A DNA stretch of 64,000 nt from Amantichitinum ursilacus. Its GTDB lineage: Bacteria; Pseudomonadota; Gammaproteobacteria; Burkholderiales; Chitinibacteraceae. This document shows positions 52,852 through 62,726 of the stretch, piece after piece. Under the pieces are notes generated by a model that saw only the letters and a program-made list of their open reading frames with translations, did no database searches and had not been told where the DNA came from. Position numbers and translations under genes: made by a program. The stretch spans positions 124,001-188,000 of the forward strand of contig NZ_LAQT01000009.1 in the NCBI RefSeq assembly GCF_001294205.1, written 5' to 3'. Within the stretch, counting starts at the first letter, position 1. Every line of letters begins with the position of its first letter.

Positions 52852-53265
52852 ATGGCCGGCCCCGCTCTGTATGAACTGCTGACCGGCCATTTCGCCGACG
52901 GCGTCGCGATCGATGCCGTGGACCCGAACACGCAAACGATCCTCAGCGTAATGGATAGCATCCAGCGCATTCTTAACGCGCGCGCGGGCAGTCTGGCGCA
53001 TCTGCCGGAATATGGTCTGCCTGATTTGACCACGCTTTATCGTGAATTGCCCGCCAGCGCGCATCAGCTTAAACGCACCATGGAGGCCACGCTGAAGTTG
53101 TTCGAGCCGCGGCTGCTGTCCGTTGAGATCGAACTGCAGCCCGCGGTGGACGAAGCCATACTCAGTTATACCTTGGTGTGCCATCTGAAACAGGCCGGTC
53201 TGGTGCGTTTCGGCACGTACTTTATGCCGGAGGGGAGGGTGTGGCTAAACCGCGTGCACACCTGA
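52852..53265 (+). CDS. tssE: T6SS baseplate subunit TssE (gp25-like)
   Basis: This 137-residue protein contains SVMDSIQRILNARAGSLAHLPEYGLPDLTTLY, the gpW/gp25 pattern with the conserved (S/A)LxHLPEYGLPD, and VEIELQPAVDEAILSYTLVCHL. TssE initiates sheath polymerisation at the baseplate. It is the last gene of the rightward operon that begins at vgrG; a terminator follows at 53278. Confidence 0.95.
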   Translation: MAGPALYELLTGHFADGVAIDAVDPNTQTILSVMDSIQRILNARAGSLAHLPEYGLPDLTTLYRELPASAHQLKRTMEATLKLFEPRLLSVEIELQPAVDEAILSYTLVCHLKQAGLVRFGTYFMPEGRVWLNRVHT

Positions 53266-53277
53266 CCCAGCGCGCAT

Positions 53278-53315
53278 AAAAACACCCCCGCGCCCGATGG
53301 CTGCGGGGGGTGTTT
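53278..53315. terminator. Terminator between convergent tssE and tssC
   Basis: The stem AACACCCCCGC / GCGGGGGGTGTT has flanking A- and T-runs and can end both transcripts. Confidence 0.85.
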
Positions 53316-53332
53316 ACGCCAGGACAGCGGCT

Positions 53333-54874
53333 TTAGTTTTTCGCTTTTGGCATTTGCGAGACGAGCGACAGATTGATATCCATGCCCTCAATCTGGAAGT
53401 GCGGAATCACAAACAATTTGACGCGGAAAAAGCCCGGGTTGTCCTCGATATCCTCCACAGTAACGCGCGCCTCGCGCAACGGATGCGACGCTTGCAGCTC
53501 ATCGCCGGGGTCCGTCATTTCTGTCACCAGCGTCTTGATCCAACTATTCAGTTCCAGCTCCAGCACGCGACGATCTTTGGTGGTGCCGATATTTTCGCGC
53601 TGGATCAGCTTTAGATAGTGCGCCAGCCGTGACAGCAAAAAGATATACGGCATGCGCGCATTGATGCGGCTGTTGGCGGTTGCTTCACGCGTCTCGTAAA
53701 GCGCAGGCTTCTGGGCCGAATTGGCGGAGAAGAAGCAGGCGTAATCACGATTCTTGTAAAACGACAGCGGCACAAAGCCCAGATTGGCGAACTCGAACTC
53801 GCGCGTTTCAGGAATCAACACTTCGGTTGGAATCTTGACCTGGTTGCCAGTGCCCAGGTCATACAAATGGATGGGCAAATCCTTGACCGCGCCACCGGCT
53901 TGCGGCCCGCGAATCTGCACGCACCAGCCATTCTTGATAAAGCTCTGCACCATGTTGGCGGCAAAGGCGAACGCGGCATTGGCCCACAGATAGCGTTCGT
54001 GATCCGCACCTTTGACTTGCTCGGTGTAGTTAAACGCGCGTACTGGCGTGGTGTCAGGGCCATAGGGCAAGCGCGCGAGGAAACGCGGCAACGTCAGGCC
54101 GATATAGCGCGCATCATCGGTGTCGCGAAAGCTTTTCCATTTGATGTATTCCGCGCGATCAAAATAGTTGGCGATATCCTGAATGGCCGCCACTTCTTCC
54201 ATCGATTCCTTGCCGAAGAACGCGGCGCCCACCGCGCCCACGAACGGCATGTGTGCTGCCGCCGACACCTTGGAGATATTGCGCAGCAAGGCGATATCTT
54301 GCGGGCTGCGATCAAACTCGTAATTGGAGATGATGGAGCCGATCGGCTCACCGCCTGGCGTGTCGTATTCCTGAATATAGGTGTGTCGGTACAGGCCGCT
54401 CTGGATCACTTCCGGCGTGTCTTCAAAATCCTGGCGCAGCGCGTCTTTGGATACATCCAGCAGCTCAATCTTGACGTTTTTGCGGAAGTCGGTGCGGTCC
54501 ACCAGAAATTTAAGTCCCCGCCACGCGCCCTCGATGGCCTGAAAAGTGGGGTGGTGCATCACGGCATCGAGCTGGCGGCTGATCTTTTCATCGATGGCCG
54601 CAATGTGGAAATCCAGCAGGCTTTTATCCAGCCGGTCCACGGTGCGCGACGACGCTTCAATCATTTTCAGAAACACATTGACCGCGACCGCCACGCGTTC
54701 GTCGATTGACGATTCCGACAGGGCGTCGTTGTTCTGGAACGTTTCAAATGGCTGCGTGTGGGTGACCGGCGTCAGATTGATCCGGGCGCACAGCGCTTCA
54801 TAAATATTGGGTGCGCCCAGCGTGGTGCCGTTGGGTTGCGCGCTGCTCAGGACATGGGATTCTTGTGTCGACAT
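53333..54874 (-). CDS. tssC: T6SS contractile sheath large subunit TssC (VipB)
   Basis: This 513-residue protein starts at the ATG MSTQESHVLSSAQP (54872-54874). Family signatures include EDTPEVIQSGLYRHTYIQEYDTPGGEPIGSIISNYEF, the SPQDIALLRNISKVSAAAHMPFVGAVG block and FLARLPYGPDTTPVRAFNYTE. TssC with TssB forms the tail sheath that contracts to fire the Hcp tube. It follows tssB by 19 bp on the same strand. The N-terminal extension before LTPVTHTQPF is short. Confidence 0.96.
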   Translation of the reverse strand: MSTQESHVLSSAQPNGTTLGAPNIYEALCARINLTPVTHTQPFETFQNNDALSESSIDERVAVAVNVFLKMIEASSRTVDRLDKSLLDFHIAAIDEKISRQLDAVMHHPTFQAIEGAWRGLKFLVDRTDFRKNVKIELLDVSKDALRQDFEDTPEVIQSGLYRHTYIQEYDTPGGEPIGSIISNYEFDRSPQDIALLRNISKVSAAAHMPFVGAVGAAFFGKESMEEVAAIQDIANYFDRAEYIKWKSFRDTDDARYIGLTLPRFLARLPYGPDTTPVRAFNYTEQVKGADHERYLWANAAFAFAANMVQSFIKNGWCVQIRGPQAGGAVKDLPIHLYDLGTGNQVKIPTEVLIPETREFEFANLGFVPLSFYKNRDYACFFSANSAQKPALYETREATANSRINARMPYIFLLSRLAHYLKLIQRENIGTTKDRRVLELELNSWIKTLVTEMTDPGDELQASHPLREARVTVEDIEDNPGFFRVKLFVIPHFQIEGMDINLSLVSQMPKAKN

Positions 54875-54893
54875 AACAGGGTTACTCCAGGTT

Positions 54894-55400
54894 TCAGACG
54901 ACGTCGGTATCAACAGGGGCCACTTTTTCCAGCTCGGCACGCAAGTTGGCCGAGAGCGACGGGTCTTTCAGGATTTTTTCGAGTTCGCGCCGGAACGACG
55001 CGTTGTCCAGCAGATTGGATTTGAGATCGCGCAGCAGATTGCGCATGGCCAGCAGCGCGCGCAGTTGCGGAATGTTGCGAGCCACTTGCTCCGGGTGGAA
55101 ATCCTTCATGGCTTTGAAGTCGAGGTCGACCATGACTTCGTCGTTGCCGCCACCCAGCGTGTTGGCCACTGCGATGCGGGCCTTGGGGTTCAGGTCGGCC
55201 AGCACGGCATCAAAATTGTTTTTGTTGACCGACACCTTGGGGCGATCGGCCACCGGGCGCGTGTCTTGCCCGTTGCTGTAGTCGCCCATCGCAAGCAGCT
55301 TCAGCGGCAGCTCGATTTTCTTCTGCGCGCCACCGGTATGCAGGTCGAGTTTGATGTTGATCCGTGCTGCGGGGACTTCGTTCTGGAAACTATCTGCCAC
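54894..55400 (-). CDS. tssB: T6SS contractile sheath small subunit TssB (VipA)
   Basis: This 168-residue protein contains AARINIKLDLHTGGAQKKIELPLKLLAMGDYSNGQDTRPVADRPKVSVNKNNFDAVLADLNPKARIAV and MVDLDFKAMKDFHPEQVARNIPQLRALLAMRNLLRDLKSNLLDN, the VipA signature. It partners TssC. It is transcribed leftward from the AT-rich region at 55401-55746, divergent from tssK. Confidence 0.96.
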   Translation of the reverse strand: MADSFQNEVPAARINIKLDLHTGGAQKKIELPLKLLAMGDYSNGQDTRPVADRPKVSVNKNNFDAVLADLNPKARIAVANTLGGGNDEVMVDLDFKAMKDFHPEQVARNIPQLRALLAMRNLLRDLKSNLLDNASFRRELEKILKDPSLSANLRAELEKVAPVDTDVV

Positions 55401-55746
55401 GTTAAGCTACTCCCTGTGAGAAAAGCGAAATACCAAATGCGGCTTTATCAAAAAAGCATAAGTCGACTTGAATGAATTAAAGCCGTAGTTGGGCTGTGTG
55501 AATTGAGAATTATCAAAATAAAATATGAGAATCTATCTGCTGGATTCAGAAAAAATAAATGCGCGGTTTTGCTTTGAGTTGTTCGATATACTAATGTAAG
55601 CTGTTTAAAACGTGCAATAACAAAGCCGCAACATTTATAAAACACGTTGCGCGCGTTTTCGTAATTATCAAATAGCTCTGCTTGTTTCTTTCAAAGTACT
55701 TGTGCTGCCGATTGAAACGGGCGGATTAACCCGGTCCACGTGTCAC
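55401..55746. other. AT-rich divergent promoter region of tssBC and tssK
   Basis: This 346-bp region is distinctly AT-rich (about 55430-55640, for example ATCAAAATAAAATATGAG) between G+C-rich genes. No gene was seen. It must hold both promoters of the core T6SS operons and is the likely control point. Confidence 0.5.
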
Positions 55747-57093
55747 ATGAAGATCTTCAAGCCTTTATGGTCCGAGGGCGCATTGCTGCTGCCCCAGCAT
55801 TTCCAGCAACAGAGCCTGTTTCACGCCGCCCAGACCGCAGCGGTGGCGCGCTTGGCGACCGCGCATGATTGGGGTGTGCGCCGTATCGCCTGGGATGAGT
55901 CAGCGCTCGAATTAAATAAAATAAGAATTCAATCCGTTGAGATTCGTCTCATTGATGGATTGATGATTAATAGTTATTTGGGCGATTTGTTGCCGCCGGG
56001 GCGTGATTTGTCCGATGTGCCAATAGAACGTCAGGCTGTGATTGTTTCTATTGCATTGCCATTGCACGATCCGCAAGGCAGTAATTGCGTCGATGCGACT
56101 CAGCAAAGCGCCCGCGCCCGGCGTTTTCGCAATGAATATCTGCAAGTCAATGATCTGTTTAGTGAGGCTGTTGGCGAGGTCAATGTCGAACGGCTTAATC
56201 TGGCGTTGATATTTGATTTTGAAGTGCATGCGGACTGGGTCAGTTGCCCCGTGGCGCGGCTGGTGCGTGATGCCAGCGGTCGCTTTCAGCTGGACGCGGA
56301 CTGGATTGCGCCCTGCGTGGTGTTGAGTGCCAATGCGGCGTTAACCGGGCTGACGGAACGACTGGTTGACATCTTGCGCGCACGGAGTGCCCAACTGGCT
56401 GCACGCCGAGGTGAACGCAACCAGAATGTGGCCGACTATTCGGTGTCGGATGTCTCGCTGTTCTGGCTACTTAATTGCATCAATACGGCGTGGCCTGAGC
56501 TGATGCATCTGCGCACGCACCCCAACCAGCATCCCGAGCGCTTGTGGCTGGCGATGGCGCGCCTGGCGGGCTCGCTCAGCTCGTTTGCGCTGGCGCACAG
56601 TCTGGACCAGATTCCGGCCTATCAGCACGACCAGTTGCAGGCGGTATTTGCACAACTGGAGCGGCTGATCCGCGATCTACTCGATACGGTGATTCCGTCG
56701 CCGGTTATTCCGATCGCGCTGGAAAATATCCGGCCCACCTTGTGGCGGGCGCATTTTAACGACCCGCGCTTGCTGGAAAATGCCGATTTCTTCTTGTCCG
56801 TGCATGCTGCGATGCCCGCGCAGCAACTGCAGGCGCAACTGCCCATGGTCTGCAAGCTCGGCGCGCCAGAAGAAGTCGAACGTATCCTCAATTCTGCCGT
56901 GGCCGGTGTGCCGCTGAGCGCGCTGCAGCGGGTGCCTTCCGCAGTGCCATTGCGGCTGGAGAACCAGTATTTCGCACTGGATCACCACGCCCCGGCGTTT
57001 GCCCGCATGTTGCAGACGCGCTCGTGCAGCATCTATATCCCGGCTTCGCTACCTGAAGTCACGCTCGAACTGTTTGCGGTGCTGCGCACATGA
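55747..57093 (+). CDS. tssK: T6SS baseplate-membrane connector TssK
   Basis: This 448-residue protein starts at the ATG MKIFKPLWSEGALLLPQHFQQQSLFHAAQ, the signature TssK start. It continues AWDESALELNKIRIQSVEIRLIDGLMI and ends PASLPEVTLELFAVLRT, typical of the family. TssK links the TssFG wedge to the TssL/TssM membrane complex. The 5' codons are AT-richer than the rest of the gene. The stop overlaps tssL (ATGA). Confidence 0.95.
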   Translation: MKIFKPLWSEGALLLPQHFQQQSLFHAAQTAAVARLATAHDWGVRRIAWDESALELNKIRIQSVEIRLIDGLMINSYLGDLLPPGRDLSDVPIERQAVIVSIALPLHDPQGSNCVDATQQSARARRFRNEYLQVNDLFSEAVGEVNVERLNLALIFDFEVHADWVSCPVARLVRDASGRFQLDADWIAPCVVLSANAALTGLTERLVDILRARSAQLAARRGERNQNVADYSVSDVSLFWLLNCINTAWPELMHLRTHPNQHPERLWLAMARLAGSLSSFALAHSLDQIPAYQHDQLQAVFAQLERLIRDLLDTVIPSPVIPIALENIRPTLWRAHFNDPRLLENADFFLSVHAAMPAQQLQAQLPMVCKLGAPEEVERILNSAVAGVPLSALQRVPSAVPLRLENQYFALDHHAPAFARMLQTRSCSIYIPASLPEVTLELFAVLRT

Positions 57094-57761
57094 CGGCCGC
57101 CACTTCCAACTCGCCTTTGTCCATGCATGTTTTGTTGCGCGATACCGCCCTGCAGGTGGCTTTGCTGGCAGACCAGCCTGTGATCGCCGACCCTGCAACA
57201 TGGCGTGCTCATTGTGTTGAACTGGTCGAAACCTTGCAGGCGCGCTTGAAAGACGCCGGATTTGCGCCCGCGGTGCTGCAGGAAATCAGTTATGCGCAGT
57301 GTGCGATGCTGGATGAGTGCGCCTTGACTGCGCTGCCGCCTGAGCAGCGTGATGCCTGGGCGGCCGAGCCATTGCAGGTGCGCTTTTTTCAAAGCTATAA
57401 CGCGGGCGATACAGTGTTCGAGCAGATCGCCGCGTTGCTGCGCCAGAGCGCCCCTGAGCCCGCGTTGGTCGAGACCTATCGTTTGCTGTTGGGCCTGGGA
57501 TTTTTAGGGCGGTATGCGCATGAAGCAGATCCGGAACGCCAACGCACGATAGACGCACTGCAACGGCTTGCGCCGCCGCTGACCTCAACGCCGGAGTTGT
57601 GGATCAAGGCGGGCCGTACTGACTGGTTTGCGATATTGCGCGGTTGGTCGCCGTGGCTGTGGTTAGTGCTGATCAGCGCCGGCGTCGCGCTGTTGGGCAT
57701 TGTCCTGCAGCACCGCCTGGATGCGCTGCTCGCGCAAATCCTCGTCGCGACGCAAGGCTGA
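57090..57761 (+). CDS. tssL: T6SS inner-membrane protein TssL (DotU), short form
   Basis: This 223-residue protein is a DotU-family cytoplasmic domain (EISYAQCAMLDECALTAL, FFQSYNAGDTVFEQIAALLRQ, YRLLLGLGFLGRYAHE) with one C-terminal membrane segment (LWLVLISAGVALLGIVLQHRL). There is no fused OmpA domain; the next gene supplies it. It overlaps tssK by 4 bp and is followed after 2 bp by the OmpA-like gene. Confidence 0.94.
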   Translation: MTAATSNSPLSMHVLLRDTALQVALLADQPVIADPATWRAHCVELVETLQARLKDAGFAPAVLQEISYAQCAMLDECALTALPPEQRDAWAAEPLQVRFFQSYNAGDTVFEQIAALLRQSAPEPALVETYRLLLGLGFLGRYAHEADPERQRTIDALQRLAPPLTSTPELWIKAGRTDWFAILRGWSPWLWLVLISAGVALLGIVLQHRLDALLAQILVATQG

Positions 57762-57763
57762 CG

Positions 57764-59407
57764 ATGGTGTCGCAACGCTATCCCTATAGGGCGGTGACGG
57801 TCTGGGCGGGCTATGTGCTGCTTGCGCTGTGTCTGTTTTGCCTGCCGTTGTCGGCAGTAGGGCGGTGGCTGGCGGCCGCATGGATTGTATGTGCGGTCGC
57901 GAGTGTTCTCATCTGGCGCGGTAGGTACACGCGGCGCACGCTGGCAGCGGAATCGGATTCACCTCTGGCCCATGCGCTGACGGCATTGCCTGATGATTTG
58001 CGGGCTGATACACCGGTGCTGCTGGTGTGTCATGTCTGCGGCTGTGCAAAACCGGCGGTGCTGCATGACGGCAATGCGGTCTGGGTCGATGTGGCTGAGC
58101 CCGGCTTGTTGCTGCCCGCGCGACGACAGATCCAGCGACAATGTGGTCGCGCGCCCAACGCCGTAGTGTTGAGCGTTGCGCCCGAGCGCTATACCGATCT
58201 CGCGGCGCTGCATGGCGATCTGGTGAGCTGGCGTTATGCCATCGCCAACCTTCAGCACTGGTTTGATCTGCGCGTTCCGGTCTACCTGACCGTGCTGGCG
58301 CGGTTGGATGCCATTGCGGCGCACGGTGCTACGACCTGGCATGGCGTGGTGTTGAGCGGCACGGATGCGGCGGGCGATGTGCGCAAGCTGGCGCGCGCGG
58401 CACTGGCGCGTCTGGAGGCTGGCTTGCCCACAGCGACGCGCCTCAGCAGCGGCTTGCGTGGCAGCGTGCGTGCCCAAGCGTTGCTGGCGTGGGTGGCCGA
58501 CGCCTTGGCGCCGGCGCTTGATACAACCGCCAATGGCCTGGCTGTGTTGCGGCTGCAAGGCCTGTTACTGGCTGATTCGGCCGCCGCATCGCTGCAGTCC
58601 AATCTGTGGCAGATGTGGCTGCAGAATCAGGCTTCGCTGGCACCAATGTCTCGGCCCGGCGGCCGCATGCCCGATCCTTTGCCGCTGCCTGTCGTGCCGC
58701 ATTTGCCGCGGCATTGGCGCTGCTCCGGCAGTTTGTCGGGCCTGTTGCACGCCGGGGTGATGACCGGGCTTGCGATCGCGGTCGCACTGTTTTTCTCCTG
58801 GCGTGCCAACACCGAACTCATCCTCCGCGTGGGAGATGACATCGTCCGTTATCGCCAGACGCCATCCGTAGAAATCGAGCTGAAGCGGTCTACGCTCGAC
58901 CAGTTGCGCGCTGATCGCACTTTGTTAAAAACCTATGCGCGGCGCGGCGTGCCTTGGCGTCTGGGCTGGGGCATGTATCGTGCGGATAGGTTGGTGCCGC
59001 TGCTGGAGCGCGAAATCAGCCGCTATGTGCCACCGCCGCCGCCGCCCACCGTTCTCAGCCTGGACAGCCTGTCTTTGTTTGCCAGCGGCAGCGCGGTGCT
59101 CAAGCCCGATGCCAATCGGGCGCTGATTAGCGCGCTGAGCGTGATCACGGCCAATCCTGACAAACAGGTGCTGATCGCCGGGCATACCGATCAGAGTGGC
59201 AACGCGCAGCTGAATCAGAAACTGTCTGAAGCCCGCGCCGTGGCCGTGCGCGACTGGTTTGTCAGCATGTCCAGCTTGCCGAGCTGGCATTTCGCCACGC
59301 AAGGATATGGCGATAGCCGCCCCGTGGCCTCGAACGAAGATGCCGCCGGCAAGGCGCGTAACCGTCGTGTCGATATCACGCTGGTGCCCGCGCTACCGCC
59401 GCATTGA
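57764..59407 (+). CDS. T6SS-linked membrane protein with OmpA-like peptidoglycan-binding domain
   Basis: This 547-residue protein starts at the ATG at 57764 (MVSQRYPYRAVTVWAGYVLLALCLFCLPLS). It has two N-terminal membrane segments (about 13-50), a cytoplasmic-looking middle, a third segment (MTGLAIAVALFFSWRAN, about 330-346) and a C-terminal OmpA domain. The OmpA motifs are LFASGSAVLKPDANRAL, VLIAGHTDQSGNAQLNQKLSEARA and RNRRVDITLVP. OmpA domains hold peptidoglycan, so it probably anchors TssL to the wall, the job done by TagL in other systems. The middle part is not recognised. Confidence 0.85.
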   Translation: MVSQRYPYRAVTVWAGYVLLALCLFCLPLSAVGRWLAAAWIVCAVASVLIWRGRYTRRTLAAESDSPLAHALTALPDDLRADTPVLLVCHVCGCAKPAVLHDGNAVWVDVAEPGLLLPARRQIQRQCGRAPNAVVLSVAPERYTDLAALHGDLVSWRYAIANLQHWFDLRVPVYLTVLARLDAIAAHGATTWHGVVLSGTDAAGDVRKLARAALARLEAGLPTATRLSSGLRGSVRAQALLAWVADALAPALDTTANGLAVLRLQGLLLADSAAASLQSNLWQMWLQNQASLAPMSRPGGRMPDPLPLPVVPHLPRHWRCSGSLSGLLHAGVMTGLAIAVALFFSWRANTELILRVGDDIVRYRQTPSVEIELKRSTLDQLRADRTLLKTYARRGVPWRLGWGMYRADRLVPLLEREISRYVPPPPPPTVLSLDSLSLFASGSAVLKPDANRALISALSVITANPDKQVLIAGHTDQSGNAQLNQKLSEARAVAVRDWFVSMSSLPSWHFATQGYGDSRPVASNEDAAGKARNRRVDITLVPALPPH

Positions 59408-59461
59408 AACCCAACGGGGCCGCGCTGGGTGGCCCTGATCATCCCTTCAAGGAGAACTGTT

Positions 59462-59947
59462 ATGGCAATTCCTGCGTATATGTGGCTGAAAGATGATGGC
59501 GGCGCCGACATCAAAGGCTCCGTCACCGTACAAGGCCGCGAAGGCAGTGTTGAAGTGGTGGAATTTGCGCACGGCGTGCGCATCCCCACCGATGGCAATA
59601 CCGGCAAGCTGACCGGTACGCGCGTGCATGAGCCACTGGTGTTCTTTAAAGAAACCGATGCGTCCACGCCGTATCTGTACAAGGCGGTCACCAGTGGCCA
59701 GACGCTGAAGAGCGTCGAAATCAAGTGGTACAAGATCGACGATGCCGGTAATGAAGTGGAGTACTTCAACACCAAACTGGACAACGTCAAAGTGGTGGGC
59801 GTGTCGCCGGTGATGCACAACATCAAAGAGCCGGGCAAAGAGAAATACAACCATCTGGAAAAGATTGAGCTGCGCTACGAAAAGATCACCTGGTCGTACA
59901 AGGACGGCAACATCATCCATGCCGATAGCTGGACCGAAGGCCGTTAA
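59462..59947 (+). CDS. hcp: T6SS inner-tube protein Hcp (TssD)
   Basis: This 161-residue protein starts MAIPAYMWLKDDGGADIKGSVTVQGREGSVEVVEFAHGVRIPTD, with AAGGAG upstream. It continues RVHEPLVFFKETDASTPYLYKAVTSGQTLKSVEIKWYKID, the classic Hcp1-type sequence. Hexamers stack into the tube pushed by the sheath. The gene has its own hairpin downstream. Confidence 0.97.
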   Translation: MAIPAYMWLKDDGGADIKGSVTVQGREGSVEVVEFAHGVRIPTDGNTGKLTGTRVHEPLVFFKETDASTPYLYKAVTSGQTLKSVEIKWYKIDDAGNEVEYFNTKLDNVKVVGVSPVMHNIKEPGKEKYNHLEKIELRYEKITWSYKDGNIIHADSWTEGR

Positions 59948-59973
59948 GCCGAGGCGATGGGTGGTTGATTGAT

Positions 59974-59996
59974 CGGCCCGTTTTTGCGACGGGCCG
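59974..59996 (+). promoter_or_regulatory. Hairpin between hcp and clpV
   Basis: The stem CGGCCCGT / ACGGGCCG has a loop of about seven bases and no following T-run, so it is not a simple terminator. It could protect the abundant hcp message or lower clpV expression. Confidence 0.5.
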
Positions 59997-60045
59997 TACC
60001 CGTTGTTGTCTTGATCCACTTCTTCTCTCTTCAGGTGATTGCGCC

Positions 60046-62685
60046 ATGTCCGTTCGTGACCCCGCCCAACTGCTTCGTCGTCTTAATGCGCATTGCGCCC
60101 AAGCGCTGGAAGCGGCCGCCACTCTGGCGCAAACACGCGCCCACGCCGAGATCACGCCCGAGCATTGGTTGATCAAACTACTGGAGCAGGGCGATGGCGA
60201 TATTCCAGCGATTGCGCGGCGCTACAAACTGGATATGGATGCCGTCTGGCAGGGCTTGCTGGGCGCACTGGACCAATATCCGCATGCCTTGCGTGGCAAG
60301 CCGGGCCTGTCGCGGCCGTTGCAGGAATGGCTGCAGGCGGCATGGCTGATCGCCTCGCTGGAACAGGATTGCGAGCAGATCCGCTCGGCGCATTTGCTGC
60401 ATGCATTACAAGATAACCCGCACTGGCTGCGCGCCAGGGATGCCTGGCCTTTGCTGAGCGTGTCCGCCGCGCAGATTGCGCGCCTGGTGCCGGAACTGAA
60501 CCGTATTTCGCTGGAAACACCGCAGTCGCAGGGGGCTGCGCCTAACGTTGTGGCGCGTGCGCAAGATGCGGCTGGATTGAATACTTTGCCCGGTAAGGTG
60601 CAGCCGGAGGCGTTGCAACGCTACACCATCGATCTCACAGAAAAAGCACGCGCCGGGCAGATTGACCCGGTGTTTGGCCGCGATGTCGAAATCCGCCAGA
60701 TGATCGATATCCTGGCGCGGCGCCGCAAAAACAATCCCATTCTGGTGGGCGACCCTGGCGTGGGCAAGACGGCGCTGGTGGAAGGGCTCGCCCTCAAAAT
60801 TGCCGAAGGCGACGTGCCCATCAGTCTGCAATCAGTGGTGGTACTGGTGCTTGATCTGGGGCTGCTACAAGCGGGCGCGGGCGTAAAAGGCGAATTTGAG
60901 CAACGCCTCAAAAATGTGATCGACGCGGTGCAGGCGTCGCCTGCGCCGATCCTGCTGTTTATCGATGAAGCGCATACGCTGATCGGTGCAGGCAATAGCG
61001 CGGGTGGCGCAGACGCGGCCAATCTGTTGAAGCCCGCCTTGGCCCGCGGTGAATTGCGCACTATCGCCGCCACCACGTGGTCGGAATACAAACAATATTT
61101 TGAGCGCGATGTGGCGCTGGAGCGGCGCTTTCAAATGGTAAAGGTGGATGAGCCCGACGATGCCGCCGCGTGCCTGATGTTGCGCGGCCTGCAGTCGCGC
61201 TATGCCGCGCATCATGGTGTACATATCCGCGATGAAGCGATTGTGGCCGCCGTGCAACTGTCGCGTCGCTATTTAACCGGGCGGCAATTGCCGGACAAGG
61301 CGGTGGACCTGATCGACACCGCAGCCGCGCGCGTGCGCATGAGCCTTGATGCCACGCCAGCGCAAATCGAACACTGCGTCGCACAATTACGGGCCGCGCA
61401 AACCGAACACGCGGCGTTGTGCAATGACTTGCGCGCGGGCGGCAATAACAACGCGGCCCGCTTGGCGCAACTGGATGGCGATATCGCGGCAGCCTCCGCA
61501 AACCTGGCTCGCCTGCAAGGCCAGCACCAACAAGAGCTGACTGCGGCGAAGACGTTGCAAGAGATGCTGATCAAGGTATCGCACCCGCACGCAGACAGCC
61601 CGGACATCGCAGCCATGACCGAATTACGCGAGCAATTGGCTGAAGCGCAGCGGGGCGAACCGTTGGTGTTGGTGGACGTGGATGCCGCAGTCATCGCGGC
61701 AGTCATTGCCGACTGGACCGGCGTGCCGCTCAGTAGCCTGCTTAAAAACGAGCAAGCCAGCCTGCTGGAACTGGAGGCCCAGCTGCAACAACGGGTGGTA
61801 GGGCAGGATGATGCGTTGATCAGTATCGCTAGTAGTTTGCGTGCTGCGAGAACGGGTTTGCGTACCAGCGATGGCCCGCTGGGCGTGTTTCTGCTCGCGG
61901 GCACTTCGGGTGTGGGCAAGACCGAAACCGCGCTGGCTCTGGCCGATGCCCTGTTCGGTGGCGAGCGCGCCGTAGTCACCATCAACCTGTCGGAATATCA
62001 GGAAGCGCACACCGTATCGCAACTGAAAGGGTCGCCGCCCGGTTATGTCGGCTATGGCCAGGGCGGTATGCTGACCGAAGCGGTGCGGCACCGGCCGTAC
62101 TCCATCGTCCTGCTCGACGAAGTGGAAAAAGCCCATCGCGATGTGCTGAATCTGTTTTATCAGGTGTTTGATCGCGGTTTTATGCGCGATGGCGAGGGCC
62201 GCGAGATTGATTTTCGCAATACTGTGATTCTGATGACCTCCAATCTGGGCAGCGCCGAGCTAATGGCGTTGCATGAGCAAGATCCGCTGTGCGATATCGC
62301 CCTGTTGCACGAAGCAATCCGCCCGCAATTAATCGAACACTTTCAGCCCGCCCTGTTGGCGCGCTTTCAGACAGTCATCTATCGGCCATTGGCTCTGGCG
62401 CCCATCCGCGACATTGTGCAAATGAAGCTGGCCAAAGTCAGCGCCCGAATGGCGCAGCACTACGCCACCACGCTGACGTTTGCGCCCTCTCTACCGGATT
62501 TCATCGCTGCCAGTTGCCTGTTGCCCGACACCGGCGCGCGCAATATTGATCACCTGCTTAATCAACAGATTCTGCCGACCGTGTCGCAAGCGTTGCTGCA
62601 ATGGCAGGTGGAGACCGGCGCCGCGCCCGTTAACGTTGATCTGGCGTGGGAAGAGGTGGCGGGCTTGACGTTGGCGATGCGCTAA
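60046..62685 (+). CDS. clpV: T6SS sheath-disassembly ATPase ClpV (TssH)
   Basis: This 879-residue AAA+ unfoldase starts MSVRDPAQLLRRLNAHCAQALEAAATLAQTRAH. The N-domain (about 1-160) binds the sheath. AAA1 has GDPGVGKTAL and the Walker B LLFIDEAHTLIGAG; a middle coiled-coil domain lies near 420-520. AAA2 has LAGTSGVGKTETAL and VLLDEVEKAHRDVLN. ClpV pulls contracted TssBC sheath apart for re-use. It is the last gene of the rightward operon. Confidence 0.96.
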   Translation: MSVRDPAQLLRRLNAHCAQALEAAATLAQTRAHAEITPEHWLIKLLEQGDGDIPAIARRYKLDMDAVWQGLLGALDQYPHALRGKPGLSRPLQEWLQAAWLIASLEQDCEQIRSAHLLHALQDNPHWLRARDAWPLLSVSAAQIARLVPELNRISLETPQSQGAAPNVVARAQDAAGLNTLPGKVQPEALQRYTIDLTEKARAGQIDPVFGRDVEIRQMIDILARRRKNNPILVGDPGVGKTALVEGLALKIAEGDVPISLQSVVVLVLDLGLLQAGAGVKGEFEQRLKNVIDAVQASPAPILLFIDEAHTLIGAGNSAGGADAANLLKPALARGELRTIAATTWSEYKQYFERDVALERRFQMVKVDEPDDAAACLMLRGLQSRYAAHHGVHIRDEAIVAAVQLSRRYLTGRQLPDKAVDLIDTAAARVRMSLDATPAQIEHCVAQLRAAQTEHAALCNDLRAGGNNNAARLAQLDGDIAAASANLARLQGQHQQELTAAKTLQEMLIKVSHPHADSPDIAAMTELREQLAEAQRGEPLVLVDVDAAVIAAVIADWTGVPLSSLLKNEQASLLELEAQLQQRVVGQDDALISIASSLRAARTGLRTSDGPLGVFLLAGTSGVGKTETALALADALFGGERAVVTINLSEYQEAHTVSQLKGSPPGYVGYGQGGMLTEAVRHRPYSIVLLDEVEKAHRDVLNLFYQVFDRGFMRDGEGREIDFRNTVILMTSNLGSAELMALHEQDPLCDIALLHEAIRPQLIEHFQPALLARFQTVIYRPLALAPIRDIVQMKLAKVSARMAQHYATTLTFAPSLPDFIAASCLLPDTGARNIDHLLNQQILPTVSQALLQWQVETGAAPVNVDLAWEEVAGLTLAMR

Positions 62686-62726
62686 ACAGCGCTGCACAAG
62701 GCTGTGAAAAGCGGCGGGCTGACGAA

